NCBI GenBank assembly: GCA_017412705.1
Contig: JAFPWS010000038.1
Coordinates: 62,001 to 126,000, forward strand
Direction: 5' to 3'
From: Prevotella sp.
GTDB taxonomy: Bacteria; Bacteroidota; Bacteroidia; Bacteroidales; Bacteroidaceae
DNA: 64,000 nucleotides
Under the pieces are notes generated by a model. It was given only the letters and a program-made list of their open reading frames with translations, was not told where the DNA came from and did not search any database. Position numbers and translations under genes: made by a program. Of this stretch, positions 47,902-56,425 are shown one piece after another (position 1 is the stretch's first letter; each line of letters begins with the position of its first letter).

Positions 47902-50085
47902 TTATTTTGCGTGTTCGTTTTCTGTTGCTGTCAAACCAAGCTGTGACATGCGGTAGACAAAGTTGTTGAACTTGGTGTATGGCGGCAATTGGCCCACAAA
48001 CTCTTCTACAGCATAGCGGCTGGCTTCCGTCAGATACATATAGAGCGATTTCTGATGCTCATCGTCTAAAACAGACTGTACCTCATTCAAGGCTTTCTGG
48101 TCCACATCTTTCCAGGTACGATTGGCACGGGTAACCATCAGATTGACAGTTGCCATGTTGAGCAAGGCAGGTGAGATGGAATTCTCATCCAAATTAGGAT
48201 ATTCGATGATGGCAATTTCGTCGGGTAGGATGTCGGGGCAGAGGTCCTTGATGCCTTTGGCTAAGATGAAACGACTGTCTTCTGCCAAGAAGTCTTCATC
48301 GTAAGTCAAACGGCGAACCTGCAAGCCAATGGATATCCAGTAGTTCTCCAATTCCTGAGCCAGATAGCTCTTGCCATTACCTGTGTCGGTAGAGATAAGA
48401 TTCAGTACATTCTGCTGGCCTTCCTGGAAATGAGGGAGCAGGGCCTTGCTCAACTGTTTCATAGCCATGTCGGCAATGGTCTTGTTGAAACGGCGATAGC
48501 GCAGATTGCTCTCCTTGGGATAGCAGCCCATGACGGGAATCTTGGTGATGCGTTCTGAACGCATACGGTCACGCAGGGTGCGGTCGAGCATCTCGATAAT
48601 CAAGAACCACAAGGTCGTCAACATGAAGGTAAGCATGAAAGCACCTAAAAGAATCATCAGGCGGTTGGTGGGCTGGGCATTTAAAGGGAACATGGGCGGA
48701 TTGAGCACACGCAGCGTAGCAGTAGACATCTGCAAGTTACGCTGGCGCAGACGAGCATTGTTCAGGGCCTTTAGCATCTCCATGTAGTTGCCTTCGATGA
48801 AACCGATATGACGTGCTTTACGGTCAAGAGTTGCTCCAATTGGGGCATAGAAGTAATACTGGTCGTCCAGATTTTTCTTCATGATGTCTGTGGCGGTCAT
48901 CTCTGCCTTGGTCTTTTCCAAGAGCAACAGCTGTTCCAACCAACGGCTTAACATATCGTTGGCCTTGACGCCAGTTTCCGTGCTATAGGTAGATGCTTCT
49001 ATGTCTTTCGTTAATTCGGATACACGCCCTGTCGCAGCCTGCAAATCACGTTGCGCCTTGGCCAATTCCTCTTGGGATTCGGTGTCATTGCCACCTCCTT
49101 CGCTACTCATCAGACGAAGGTTTGAAATGCGTGACTGAAGACGAGAGATGTCACGAACCTGGTTGGTAAACTCCTGGTTAGAGCGGATCACCTGTGCACG
49201 GTTGCCTAACTGGCGCTCCAAATAGTCGAGCAAAGCCTTGGCAGTGGTATAGTTCATCAACTGGTCGTTACGGAAATTCTGCTGCTGCATCTCCAAAACA
49301 GTCAGTTGCTTGGTTTGCTCATTATAGTTTACTATTTTTTTTGATACATTATAGCGAATCAGGTCATCCTCTGCATTAGACAATGCACGATAGAGGCGGG
49401 CTACCTCTTTCTCGAAGAACTTAATGACATTACTGGTCTCGCCAAAACGAATCTGCTGGTACTGACGGGCAAAAACCTCGTTCAAGATGTCAAGGGTATT
49501 GTAGGCTATACCCGCATCGTTGGCAGAGTAACCAATGTCAATGATATCACTTCCAGTCAATTGAAGTACTTTCAGACGGGAGGTGATGTTGTTAATACCG
49601 AAATAGGGATGGTAGTTCAGCAAGCCAAACAAGTAGTTGTCCTGAGTAGGCTTCTCATACGCCTTCAGGTTGGCATAGGTCTGCGACTCGCTATTATGGT
49701 TAATCAATGCCTTCACATCTGCAGGTATTGTTGCACTCAGCTGACGATAATGTTCTGCCGAAATGTAGTTGTTGTCTTTATTGGTATTACCATACATCAA
49801 ACAGCGCGCTAACAGACGTAGCGAAACTTCATGGATGGTATTGTCGGTGGTGATAATCAGCATCAAGTTGTTGATGTTGGTCTGCGCATTACCACCTGCA
49901 GCACCTGTACCGCCTTCGATGTTATAGCCGGTAATCATACCGGTATAGATAGTGGTATTGGTATCGTAGATGCGTTCCATGTTACGGGTCAAGAACCAAG
50001 CAACGACCAATGCAATCATTGGAAGAACTACCAAGTACCAACGAATTTTATATAAAAAACGGACGAAATATCTAAATAAATCCAT
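47902..50085 (-). CDS. Wzz/Wzc-like chain-length regulator with degenerate kinase domain
   Basis: 727 aa. TM1 at about 15-32, a long periplasmic coiled-coil region (about 60-470; ISRLQSRISNLRLM, ELAKAQRDLQAATGRVSELT), the Pro-rich VLNPPMFPLNAQPTNR before TM2, and a cytoplasmic P-loop domain. Its Walker A is STDTGNGKSYLA and an A'-like YDEDF remains, but Walker B reads IAIIEYPN instead of IDxPP. There is no C-terminal tyrosine cluster. So it is a PCP co-polymerase that is probably not an active tyrosine kinase. Confidence 0.87.
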   Translation of the reverse strand: MDLFRYFVRFLYKIRWYLVVLPMIALVVAWFLTRNMERIYDTNTTIYTGMITGYNIEGGTGAAGGNAQTNINNLMLIITTDNTIHEVSLRLLARCLMYGNTNKDNNYISAEHYRQLSATIPADVKALINHNSESQTYANLKAYEKPTQDNYLFGLLNYHPYFGINNITSRLKVLQLTGSDIIDIGYSANDAGIAYNTLDILNEVFARQYQQIRFGETSNVIKFFEKEVARLYRALSNAEDDLIRYNVSKKIVNYNEQTKQLTVLEMQQQNFRNDQLMNYTTAKALLDYLERQLGNRAQVIRSNQEFTNQVRDISRLQSRISNLRLMSSEGGGNDTESQEELAKAQRDLQAATGRVSELTKDIEASTYSTETGVKANDMLSRWLEQLLLLEKTKAEMTATDIMKKNLDDQYYFYAPIGATLDRKARHIGFIEGNYMEMLKALNNARLRQRNLQMSTATLRVLNPPMFPLNAQPTNRLMILLGAFMLTFMLTTLWFLIIEMLDRTLRDRMRSERITKIPVMGCYPKESNLRYRRFNKTIADMAMKQLSKALLPHFQEGQQNVLNLISTDTGNGKSYLAQELENYWISIGLQVRRLTYDEDFLAEDSRFILAKGIKDLCPDILPDEIAIIEYPNLDENSISPALLNMATVNLMVTRANRTWKDVDQKALNEVQSVLDDEHQKSLYMYLTEASRYAVEEFVGQLPPYTKFNNFVYRMSQLGLTATENEHAK

Positions 50086-50108
50086 AATCTGATGCTGTTA
50101 TTGGGTTA

Positions 50109-51080
50109 TTATTTCTTATTCTTTTTTTGAGCCTTGGCAGCTTCCTTGGCAGCTTTCTCCTGGGCTTTCTTTTCGGCAGCCTCCATCTTGGCGTATTTCT
50201 TTTCTTCTGCTGCAGCGGCCTTGCGAATCTTCTTTTCGATGGACTTGTTCTCCTTCTTAATCTGTTTCTCTGACTTGTGGTCACCATCGTCGAGGGTGAC
50301 TTCTGTAGTCGTATTCGTTAAAATAGGAGTATGCGAGAGAATCTCCAAAGTGATTATATTAGTGGTAATCTCTGTTTGTAGGGTCTGATAACGGCTGACA
50401 ACATCCAATTCATGCAGTTTGGTCCAGGCAAAGTCCTCGATACTCATGTTACCCTGATGGAAGTCCTCCTGGTTGAGCGCACCGGCACCTTGGTAGATGG
50501 CAGCACCTTCACTGGCAGTCTTTAGTGTGACCAAACCGTTGGTGATTTTTACATAAAGCGCACCAATCTCCTGCTTGATTTTCTCAAATTCTTGATCTTT
50601 TTTATACATGGCCATATCAACCTCAATCCTCTTGCGTTTGATAGAACCAGCCAAGTCAAGGATGTCCTCCAAAGGTACGGCCAGGTTGACGCCGACATTC
50701 CAATAGCTTTGCTCACGGCCTTGGTACTGTTTCAGAACAGTCTCATAGGTCGTAGAACCACTTCCCCACATATCGGTCTTGCCATAGCTGTAGCTGGCAT
50801 GTCCAGTGACATAGGAGAAAATATGGCGTTTTTGTTTGGCTACTTCTGCCTTAGCCAATTCCTGTGCTTTCTCTAAGGAAAGAACACGAGGGTTTTGCTT
50901 GGCATTTTCGAACAAGACAGCTAAGGGCGGCAGATGGAAATTGGAAAAGTTAATCGTGCTGCTCTCACTGGAATCGAAGAAACCAGCACTAATACCACTG
51001 TCGTTGTATTGTGCAAAGGATGCAGAACTAAATACAGCGGCAACTGTGATTAATAAATATCGTTTTAAATCTTTCATCAT
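50109..51080 (-). CDS. TolC/OEP-like outer-membrane protein with Lys/Ala-rich tail
   Basis: 323 aa. Signal peptide up to ASFAQ. The core (about 45-250) has the helical pattern of outer-membrane efflux proteins: NPRVLSLEKAQELAKAEV, YWNVGVNLAVPLEDIL, KIKQEIGALYVKITNGLVTLKTA. A single repeat seems present, so it is shorter than a true TolC. The final 60 residues are Lys, Ala and Glu, a long charged helix. In this operon no Wza-type exporter is seen, so this protein may supply the outer-membrane or periplasmic part of export. ATG 51077 is an alternative start. Confidence 0.75.
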   Translation of the reverse strand: MMKDLKRYLLITVAAVFSSASFAQYNDSGISAGFFDSSESSTINFSNFHLPPLAVLFENAKQNPRVLSLEKAQELAKAEVAKQKRHIFSYVTGHASYSYGKTDMWGSGSTTYETVLKQYQGREQSYWNVGVNLAVPLEDILDLAGSIKRKRIEVDMAMYKKDQEFEKIKQEIGALYVKITNGLVTLKTASEGAAIYQGAGALNQEDFHQGNMSIEDFAWTKLHELDVVSRYQTLQTEITTNIITLEILSHTPILTNTTTEVTLDDGDHKSEKQIKKENKSIEKKIRKAAAAEEKKYAKMEAAEKKAQEKAAKEAAKAQKKNKK

Positions 51081-51099
51081 AATGACCGATTATATGATT

Positions 51100-52308
51100 T
51101 TATACGTTTTCTTTCTGTACAAATGCTGTCAGCGTACGGAAAATAATCTTCATGTCGAGCATGAAATTATAAGTCTGTCCGTATGTGATGTCCAATTGCT
51201 TACGTTCCTCAGCTGACATGTTACCACCCTTGCCACGTTCTTCAACCTGCCAAAGGCCAGTCAGGCCTGCAGGTGCCATGAAGCGGTCGATGCTACTGTC
51301 TGCCGTAAGTTTCTCAGCCTCGTAGAGTGGGAGAGGACGATTGCCGACAATAGACATGTCACCCTTGAGAATGTTAAACAGCTGTGGGAGCTCGTCAATG
51401 CTGTATTTACGAATGAACTTACCGACCTTGGTGATGCGGGGGTCATTCTCTATCTTGACGAAGGCGTTGTTGATTTCCTCTTCCTTTTGCTTACTGAAGT
51501 CACTCTCAGCCATGACGAAGTCGTCGCCGACCAACATGACTTCCTCGTCGCCAATCATCATCATAGACTCCATGCCCATGTCAAGCATATCCTGCTCAGC
51601 ATCAGCGCCTAAGGGGGCTGTTATCGTCTTGTTGTCCTCTTCTTCGTGGGTCTCTGTAGCAGCATACTGATTATGTTCCTTACTCAATTCCTTGAGTCGT
51701 TCCTCTGCGTCAATGTACATGCTGCGGAATTTCAGGAAGTCGAAGATGGTGTAGTTGGTTCCTACACGCTTTGACTTAAATAAGATAGGACCTGGACTCT
51801 CGATGCGGATAGCAATGGCCGTAATGATAAAGATTGGCGAAAGAAGAATAATGGCCAGTCCGGAGAAGATAATATCGAACAAACGCTTCCAAACAGGAAT
51901 CTTGAACTTCAGAATCTTATATTTGGGGGCTTCGTCGTCGAACAAGATATTCTCTCGGTCAGAGATGAATTGTATCTTCTTGTTGAACTCTGTAACAGAG
52001 GCGGCGTTGATGATGGTATCATTGATACCGCATTTCATGTAGATATCGCGCTCCTCATCCGTCATGTCGTCGGTGATGAGAATGATATATACGTTGCGAC
52101 TCTTCTTACGCAGATAGGTGATGGCAGTAATGTCTTCATTGCGCACACTCCGTTCGAAGAAGACAATGAAATGCTCATTGGCAACGTGTGGAGTGCAAAT
52201 CTGAGCTGCATCCTTGTAAGCAGTGGTCATACGAACCAGCTGTCCAGGGATGTACTTCAGACGCTCTTGAGTTTTCGGGTTATTGCCTAAGTATACTACA
52301 CCTATCAT
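51100..52308 (-). CDS. initiating sugar transferase with N-terminal receiver-like domain
   Basis: 402 aa. Residues 1 to about 120 look like a degenerate response-regulator receiver: the usual phosphoacceptor Asp position reads VFFE, followed by ILITDD, and the late Lys is absent. Then one TM region (IIFSGLAIILLSPIFIITA) and the sugar transferase domain: FLKFRSMYIDAE, NDPRITKVGKFIRKYSIDELPQL, GDMSIVGNRPLP, PAGLTGLWQV. An acidic, Met-rich insert of about 75 residues (THEEEDNK to QKEEEINN) interrupts the domain between FRSM and NDPRIT. It primes the exopolysaccharide repeat unit. A stand-alone receiver gene lies directly upstream. Confidence 0.88.
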   Translation of the reverse strand: MIGVVYLGNNPKTQERLKYIPGQLVRMTTAYKDAAQICTPHVANEHFIVFFERSVRNEDITAITYLRKKSRNVYIILITDDMTDEERDIYMKCGINDTIINAASVTEFNKKIQFISDRENILFDDEAPKYKILKFKIPVWKRLFDIIFSGLAIILLSPIFIITAIAIRIESPGPILFKSKRVGTNYTIFDFLKFRSMYIDAEERLKELSKEHNQYAATETHEEEDNKTITAPLGADAEQDMLDMGMESMMMIGDEEVMLVGDDFVMAESDFSKQKEEEINNAFVKIENDPRITKVGKFIRKYSIDELPQLFNILKGDMSIVGNRPLPLYEAEKLTADSSIDRFMAPAGLTGLWQVEERGKGGNMSAEERKQLDITYGQTYNFMLDMKIIFRTLTAFVQKENV

Positions 52309-52327
52309 ATAATAATTATTAATAATA

Positions 52328-52696
52328 TTAATTAGGTAGGATCTTCTTTACGCGAATCTTGAGCTCCATGGGGTTGAAAGGCTTCACAATGTAGTCCTCT
52401 GCACCAATCTCCAGCAGGCGGATACGCTCACTGGTGGAGTCTTCGCTGGAAAGCATGATAACGGGGATATGACGGAACAGTTCATTCTGCTTAATCCACT
52501 CCAAGAAGTCGTCACCGCGCATTCCCGGCATACGGATATCAGAGATAATCAAGTCAGGTGTATTACCGGCCTGGAGCCATTTGACACCCTGCAATCCGTC
52601 AGGTAGCCACTGTACATCATATTCGCTCATCAAATAGATAGAGAGCACCTTTGCGATGGTCTCTTTGTCATCAAGGATTAGTATCTTCTTTTTCAT
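52328..52696 (-). CDS. single-domain response regulator (CheY-like)
   Basis: 122 aa, receiver domain only. Acidic pocket LDDKET, phosphoacceptor in LIISDIRMPGMRG, Thr/Ser site VIMLSSED, and the conserved Lys in YIVKPFNP, all intact. There is no output domain and no histidine kinase gene in the window. As first gene of the exopolysaccharide operon, it probably acts by protein contact, for example with the receiver-like domain of the next gene's product. Promoter -7 TACCTTTG at 52740-52747. Confidence 0.92.
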   Translation of the reverse strand: MKKKILILDDKETIAKVLSIYLMSEYDVQWLPDGLQGVKWLQAGNTPDLIISDIRMPGMRGDDFLEWIKQNELFRHIPVIMLSSEDSTSERIRLLEIGAEDYIVKPFNPMELKIRVKKILPN

Positions 52697-52739
52697 ATAT
52701 GAAATAAATTTTTAGTCTTCAGTTTATCTTTCTATCGTG

Positions 52740-52773
52740 CAAAGGTAAAAAATTATTTTTAATTGTAGTCAAA
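52740..52773 (-). promoter_or_regulatory. promoter of the exopolysaccharide operon
   Basis: Minus strand TACCTTTG (52740-52747) and TTTG (52770-52773), spacer 22 bp. The 5' leader is about 40 nt. The operon it drives runs down to 41529. Confidence 0.6.
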
Positions 52774-52886
52774 TAATGATAAAAAAATACCGAAAAAGTG
52801 CAAAAAAGTTGGTTTTTAAAAATAATTTAGGGAAATTTGTAGAGTAAAACGTATTATAATTGAATAAAGAAACAATTATTAAAATT

Positions 52887-54377
52887 ATGGCAAATAGCTA
52901 TCTGTTAGGGTTTGATGTCGGCAGTTCTTCTGTCAAGGCATCATTGGTTAATGCCGATAGTGGCAAGTGTGTGGCTTCTGCTTTCTATCCAGAGAAAGAA
53001 GCACCGATTATGGCTGTCAAGGTTGGATGGGCAGAGCAAGATCCGCAAATGTGGTGGGACAATGCAAAGCTAAGCTTGAAGAAGATTATGGCTGAGGCTG
53101 GCGCTACCGCAGAGGAGGTCAAGGCAATTGGCATCTCGTACCAGATGCACGGTTTAGTCTGTGTGGATAAGGATTTGAATGCTTTGCGTCCCTCTATTAT
53201 CTGGTGTGACTCACGTGCTGTACCCTATGGCGAGAAGGCATTCCAAGAGTTGGGAGCAGAGCAGTGTCTGTCTCACTTGCTGAACTCTCCAGGAAACTTT
53301 ACTGCCGCCAAGCTGGCATGGGTAAAAGAGAATGAGCCGGAAACATACGAGAAGATATATAAGATTATGCTTCCTGGCGACTATATCGCCATGCGTCTTT
53401 CCGGCGTGGCCAACACAACGGTCAGTGGCCTGTCGGAAGGCATGTTCTGGGATTTCAAGAATAACCAGGTTGCTGATTTCCTGATGAAATACTATGGCTT
53501 CGACTCTTCTTTGATTCCAGACATCGTACCAACCTTCAACGTTCAGAGCGAAGTCAGTGCTGAGGCTGCTGCTGAGTTAGGTTTGAAAGCTGGTACGCCC
53601 ATTACTTATAGAGGTGGTGACCAGCCCAATAATGCCCTTTCACTGAACGTGCTGAATCCTGGCGAAATCGCTGCTACAGCAGGAACTTCAGGCGTTGTAT
53701 ATGGTGTATTGGGAGACGTCAATTATGATTCGAAGAGCCGTGTCAACACGTTTGCCCACGTTAACCATAGCGCTACTCAAACCCGTTTGGGGGTATTGCT
53801 TTGCATTAATGGAACAGGCATTCTGAATGCTTGGATGCACCGCAACATCACTCCAGACATCTCTTATGCTGCCATGAACGATTTGGCTGTTACGGTGCCT
53901 ATTGGCAGTGAGGGAGTGACGATAGTTCCGTTCGGAAACGGTGCTGAGCGTGTGCTGGAAAACAAAGAGATTGGCTGCTCTGTCAATGGCCTGAACTTCA
54001 ACAAGCATTCCAAAGCTCATCTGGTTCGTGCTGCTCAGGAGGGTATTGTCTTCTCGTTCTGCTATGGCATGGAGATTATGCAGCAGATGGGTATGGATAT
54101 CCAGAAGATTCATGCCGGCAAGGCCAATATGTTCCTGTCACCGTTGTTCCGCGATACACTGGCAGGTGTCAGTGGTGCCACCATAGAGCTTTACGACACC
54201 GACGGAAGTGTAGGCGCAGCCAAGGGCGCAGGTATCGGAGCCGGTATATACAAAGACAACAACGAGGCCTTTGCTACGTTGGATAAGCTGCAGGTCATAG
54301 AGCCAGATGCCGCTCATCGTGAAGAATATCTGTCGGCCTATGCCCGTTGGAAGGGAACCTTAAACAAAAGTATATAA
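52887..54377 (+). CDS. xylB: xylulokinase (FGGY family)
   Basis: 496 aa from MANSYLLGFDVGSSSVKASLV, the FGGY phosphate-1 motif. Other marks: GWAEQDPQMWW, GISYQMHGLVCVD, IIWCDSR, GGDQPNNALSLN with the catalytic Asp, and AGTSGVVYG. It phosphorylates D-xylulose to xylulose-5-phosphate for the pentose phosphate pathway. A TTG at 52860 would add nine residues, but the ATG gives the normal N-terminus. No xylA is adjacent. It is monocistronic with a terminator after it. Confidence 0.92.
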   Translation: MANSYLLGFDVGSSSVKASLVNADSGKCVASAFYPEKEAPIMAVKVGWAEQDPQMWWDNAKLSLKKIMAEAGATAEEVKAIGISYQMHGLVCVDKDLNALRPSIIWCDSRAVPYGEKAFQELGAEQCLSHLLNSPGNFTAAKLAWVKENEPETYEKIYKIMLPGDYIAMRLSGVANTTVSGLSEGMFWDFKNNQVADFLMKYYGFDSSLIPDIVPTFNVQSEVSAEAAAELGLKAGTPITYRGGDQPNNALSLNVLNPGEIAATAGTSGVVYGVLGDVNYDSKSRVNTFAHVNHSATQTRLGVLLCINGTGILNAWMHRNITPDISYAAMNDLAVTVPIGSEGVTIVPFGNGAERVLENKEIGCSVNGLNFNKHSKAHLVRAAQEGIVFSFCYGMEIMQQMGMDIQKIHAGKANMFLSPLFRDTLAGVSGATIELYDTDGSVGAAKGAGIGAGIYKDNNEAFATLDKLQVIEPDAAHREEYLSAYARWKGTLNKSI

Positions 54378-54408
54378 ATGCAAGGTATACCTTAAATGAT
54401 AAGACAGA

Positions 54409-54440
54409 GGGGGAAACATTCTTGTTCCCCCTTCTTTTTT
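54409..54440 (+). terminator. intrinsic terminator between xylB and buk
   Basis: GGGGGAA (54409-54415) pairs with TTCCCCC (54425-54431), followed by TTCTTTTTTT. It serves xylB; buk, convergent, ends at 54440 and may share the stem. Confidence 0.88.
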
Positions 54441-55507
54441 TATTCGTATTTCTTGGCTTCCCGCTTGCCTTGAAGTACTGCGAGGGCGTTCAGCGCCAGC
54501 GCTTCCATCTCATCTTCTCCAGGAAAGACATAGACGGGTGCCAAGAAACCTATGCGGCGGCGTAATTCACTGACAATGTAATCGCTATGTGCCATGCCGC
54601 CAGTCAGCAGGATGGCATCTATCTGCCCGCAGAGTACGGCCCCTTCGGCAGCAATCTGCTTAGCTGTATGGTAGAGCATTGCGTCGACAATGATTTTGGC
54701 ATGGTCGTCGCCCTTCTTGATACGTTCCAACACCTCTCTCATGCTGTTGGTGCCCAGATGAGCAGCCAGCCCAGCCTTGCCAGCAATGCGCTTCAACAAC
54801 TCTTTCTCTGTATATTTTCCACTGAAGCAGAGACGGATGAGGTCGGCAGCGGGCAATGAACCGGCTCGTTCCGGTGAAAATGGACCTTCACCGTCCAAGG
54901 CATTGTTTGCATCGACAGCCCAACCGTGGTCGTGGGCTGCCACACTGATGCCTCCGCCAAGATGACAGATAATCAGGTTCAAATCTTCGTAATTACGGCC
55001 AATGCCTCGGGCATATCGGCGGGCGATGGCTCGCTGGTTTAAGGCATGCCAAATGCAGATGCGAGGCATGAGCGGACTGCCGCTGATGCGGGCCAGGGGC
55101 GACAACTCGTCAACGACACCGGGGTCGGCAATAAAGGCACGGCAACCGGGAATGGCGGTGGCAATCTCGTGAGCTATTAGGCATCCCAGATTGCATGCAT
55201 GGTTGTGCATGACGCAACCGTGCAAGGTGTCTTCTACCATCTGGTCGTTGATTTCGTAGACACCTCCGCTAATGGGCTTTACCAGACCGCCGCGTCCGAT
55301 GACAGCATCAAAATCCAAAGGAATATCTGAGCGCTTCAGTTCGTCAAGTACCAACTGGCGGCGGAAGTCTTGTTGCTCGGTGATGGCATCATAGGGTGCC
55401 AGCTCTTCAGCAGAGTGTGTGATGTTATGTAACAGAATGGGCTTCTCATTCTTGTAGACAGCCATCTTGGTGGATGTCGAACCGGGGTTGACGACTAAGA
55501 TTTTCAT
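54440..55507 (-). CDS. buk: butyrate kinase
   Basis: 355 aa, acetate/butyrate kinase fold. MKILVVNPGSTSTKMAVY is the N-terminal phosphate motif; VIGRGGLVKPISGGVY, DPGVVDELSPLARISG, ICHLGGGISVAAHDHG and LTGGMAHSDYI follow. It converts butyryl phosphate plus ADP to butyrate plus ATP; branched-chain acyl phosphates are also possible substrates in Bacteroidales. The ATG at 55507 overlaps the ptb stop by 4 bp. Confidence 0.93.
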   Translation of the reverse strand: MKILVVNPGSTSTKMAVYKNEKPILLHNITHSAEELAPYDAITEQQDFRRQLVLDELKRSDIPLDFDAVIGRGGLVKPISGGVYEINDQMVEDTLHGCVMHNHACNLGCLIAHEIATAIPGCRAFIADPGVVDELSPLARISGSPLMPRICIWHALNQRAIARRYARGIGRNYEDLNLIICHLGGGISVAAHDHGWAVDANNALDGEGPFSPERAGSLPAADLIRLCFSGKYTEKELLKRIAGKAGLAAHLGTNSMREVLERIKKGDDHAKIIVDAMLYHTAKQIAAEGAVLCGQIDAILLTGGMAHSDYIVSELRRRIGFLAPVYVFPGEDEMEALALNALAVLQGKREAKKYE

Positions 55508-56343
55508 AGGCATGCAAGTGCAAAGATGATACTGTTGAATTTAGCTTCGGTAGAGTCGCCACGTGAGGGAACGACTACTGGGCACTGGGTGCCCCAGAGG
55601 ATGCCGGCGGTATGGGCTTGGGCAAAGAGGGTCATGGCCTTATAGAAAGCATTACCAGCCTCGATGTCGGGCATGATAAGCACATCGGCCTCGCCATTTA
55701 GAGGCGACTTTATGCCTTTGGCTTTCAGGGCCTCGATGGAGCATGCGGACTTGACGTCCAGTGGGCCGTCGACAATACATCGGCCGAAAGTGCCTTGCTC
55801 AGCTTGTTGCTTGATATCTTGATAGCCGTCGACAAAGGGAAATTGCCGTCCACCGTGCTCAGCACAATGGATGAGGGCAATGCGTGGCTCCATGATGCCC
55901 ATCTGGTGACAGATATTGGTGACATAGCGTACCTGTTCCGTTCGCTGCTTTTGTGTGGGGTAAGGAATGACGGCCACGTCCGTAAAGAACAACAGCTTGG
56001 GATAGGTGGGAATCTCCGCAACGGAGATGTGCGTTAGTACCCGTCCTTCGAGCAACAGCCCTGATACCTTATTTAATATAGCACGTAGCAAGATATCGGT
56101 GCCGATGAGACCTTTCATCAGCACATCAGCGTCGCCACGGCGGATAAGTGCCACGGCTTTCTCGGCAGCACGCTCCGGCAAAACGTCTTCTATCCTTATG
56201 ACTTCGGCCAAGTGGTCTCTCTCAATAAGTGCCAGTGCTTCTTTGGTCGCTTCGTCGGTTGGGTTGACAGCTACTATCTTTAATCGTCTTTTGGCTTCGG
56301 CCACAAGTCGATGCATTTCAAGGAATGACTTAATGGTTTTCAT
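55504..56343 (-). CDS. ptb: phosphate butyryltransferase
   Basis: 279 aa, Pta/Ptb family. Markers: LIRRGDADVLMKGLIGTDILLRAILNK, THISVAEIPTYPKLLFFTDVAVIPYP, IVDGPLDVKSA and LIMPDIEAGNAFYKAM. It swaps CoA for phosphate on butyryl-CoA, feeding Buk. The start is 56343 because the upstream ATG at 56367 lies in the promoter. The two genes form a compact ATP-generating unit; upstream steps to butyryl-CoA are not in this window. Confidence 0.93.
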   Translation of the reverse strand: MKTIKSFLEMHRLVAEAKRRLKIVAVNPTDEATKEALALIERDHLAEVIRIEDVLPERAAEKAVALIRRGDADVLMKGLIGTDILLRAILNKVSGLLLEGRVLTHISVAEIPTYPKLLFFTDVAVIPYPTQKQRTEQVRYVTNICHQMGIMEPRIALIHCAEHGGRQFPFVDGYQDIKQQAEQGTFGRCIVDGPLDVKSACSIEALKAKGIKSPLNGEADVLIMPDIEAGNAFYKAMTLFAQAHTAGILWGTQCPVVVPSRGDSTEAKFNSIIFALACL

Positions 56344-56364
56344 AGTTTTCGGATTTTTATGCGG

Positions 56365-56396
56365 CAAAGATACAAAAAAGTAAGCATAATACCAAA
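56365..56396 (-). promoter_or_regulatory. promoter of ptb-buk
   Basis: Minus strand TATCTTTG (56365-56372) and TTTG (56393-56396), spacer 20 bp, 21 bp before the ptb ATG. Confidence 0.78.
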
Positions 56397-56425
56397 TATT
56401 ATGCTCGCTTTTTATAGTGAAAGTC

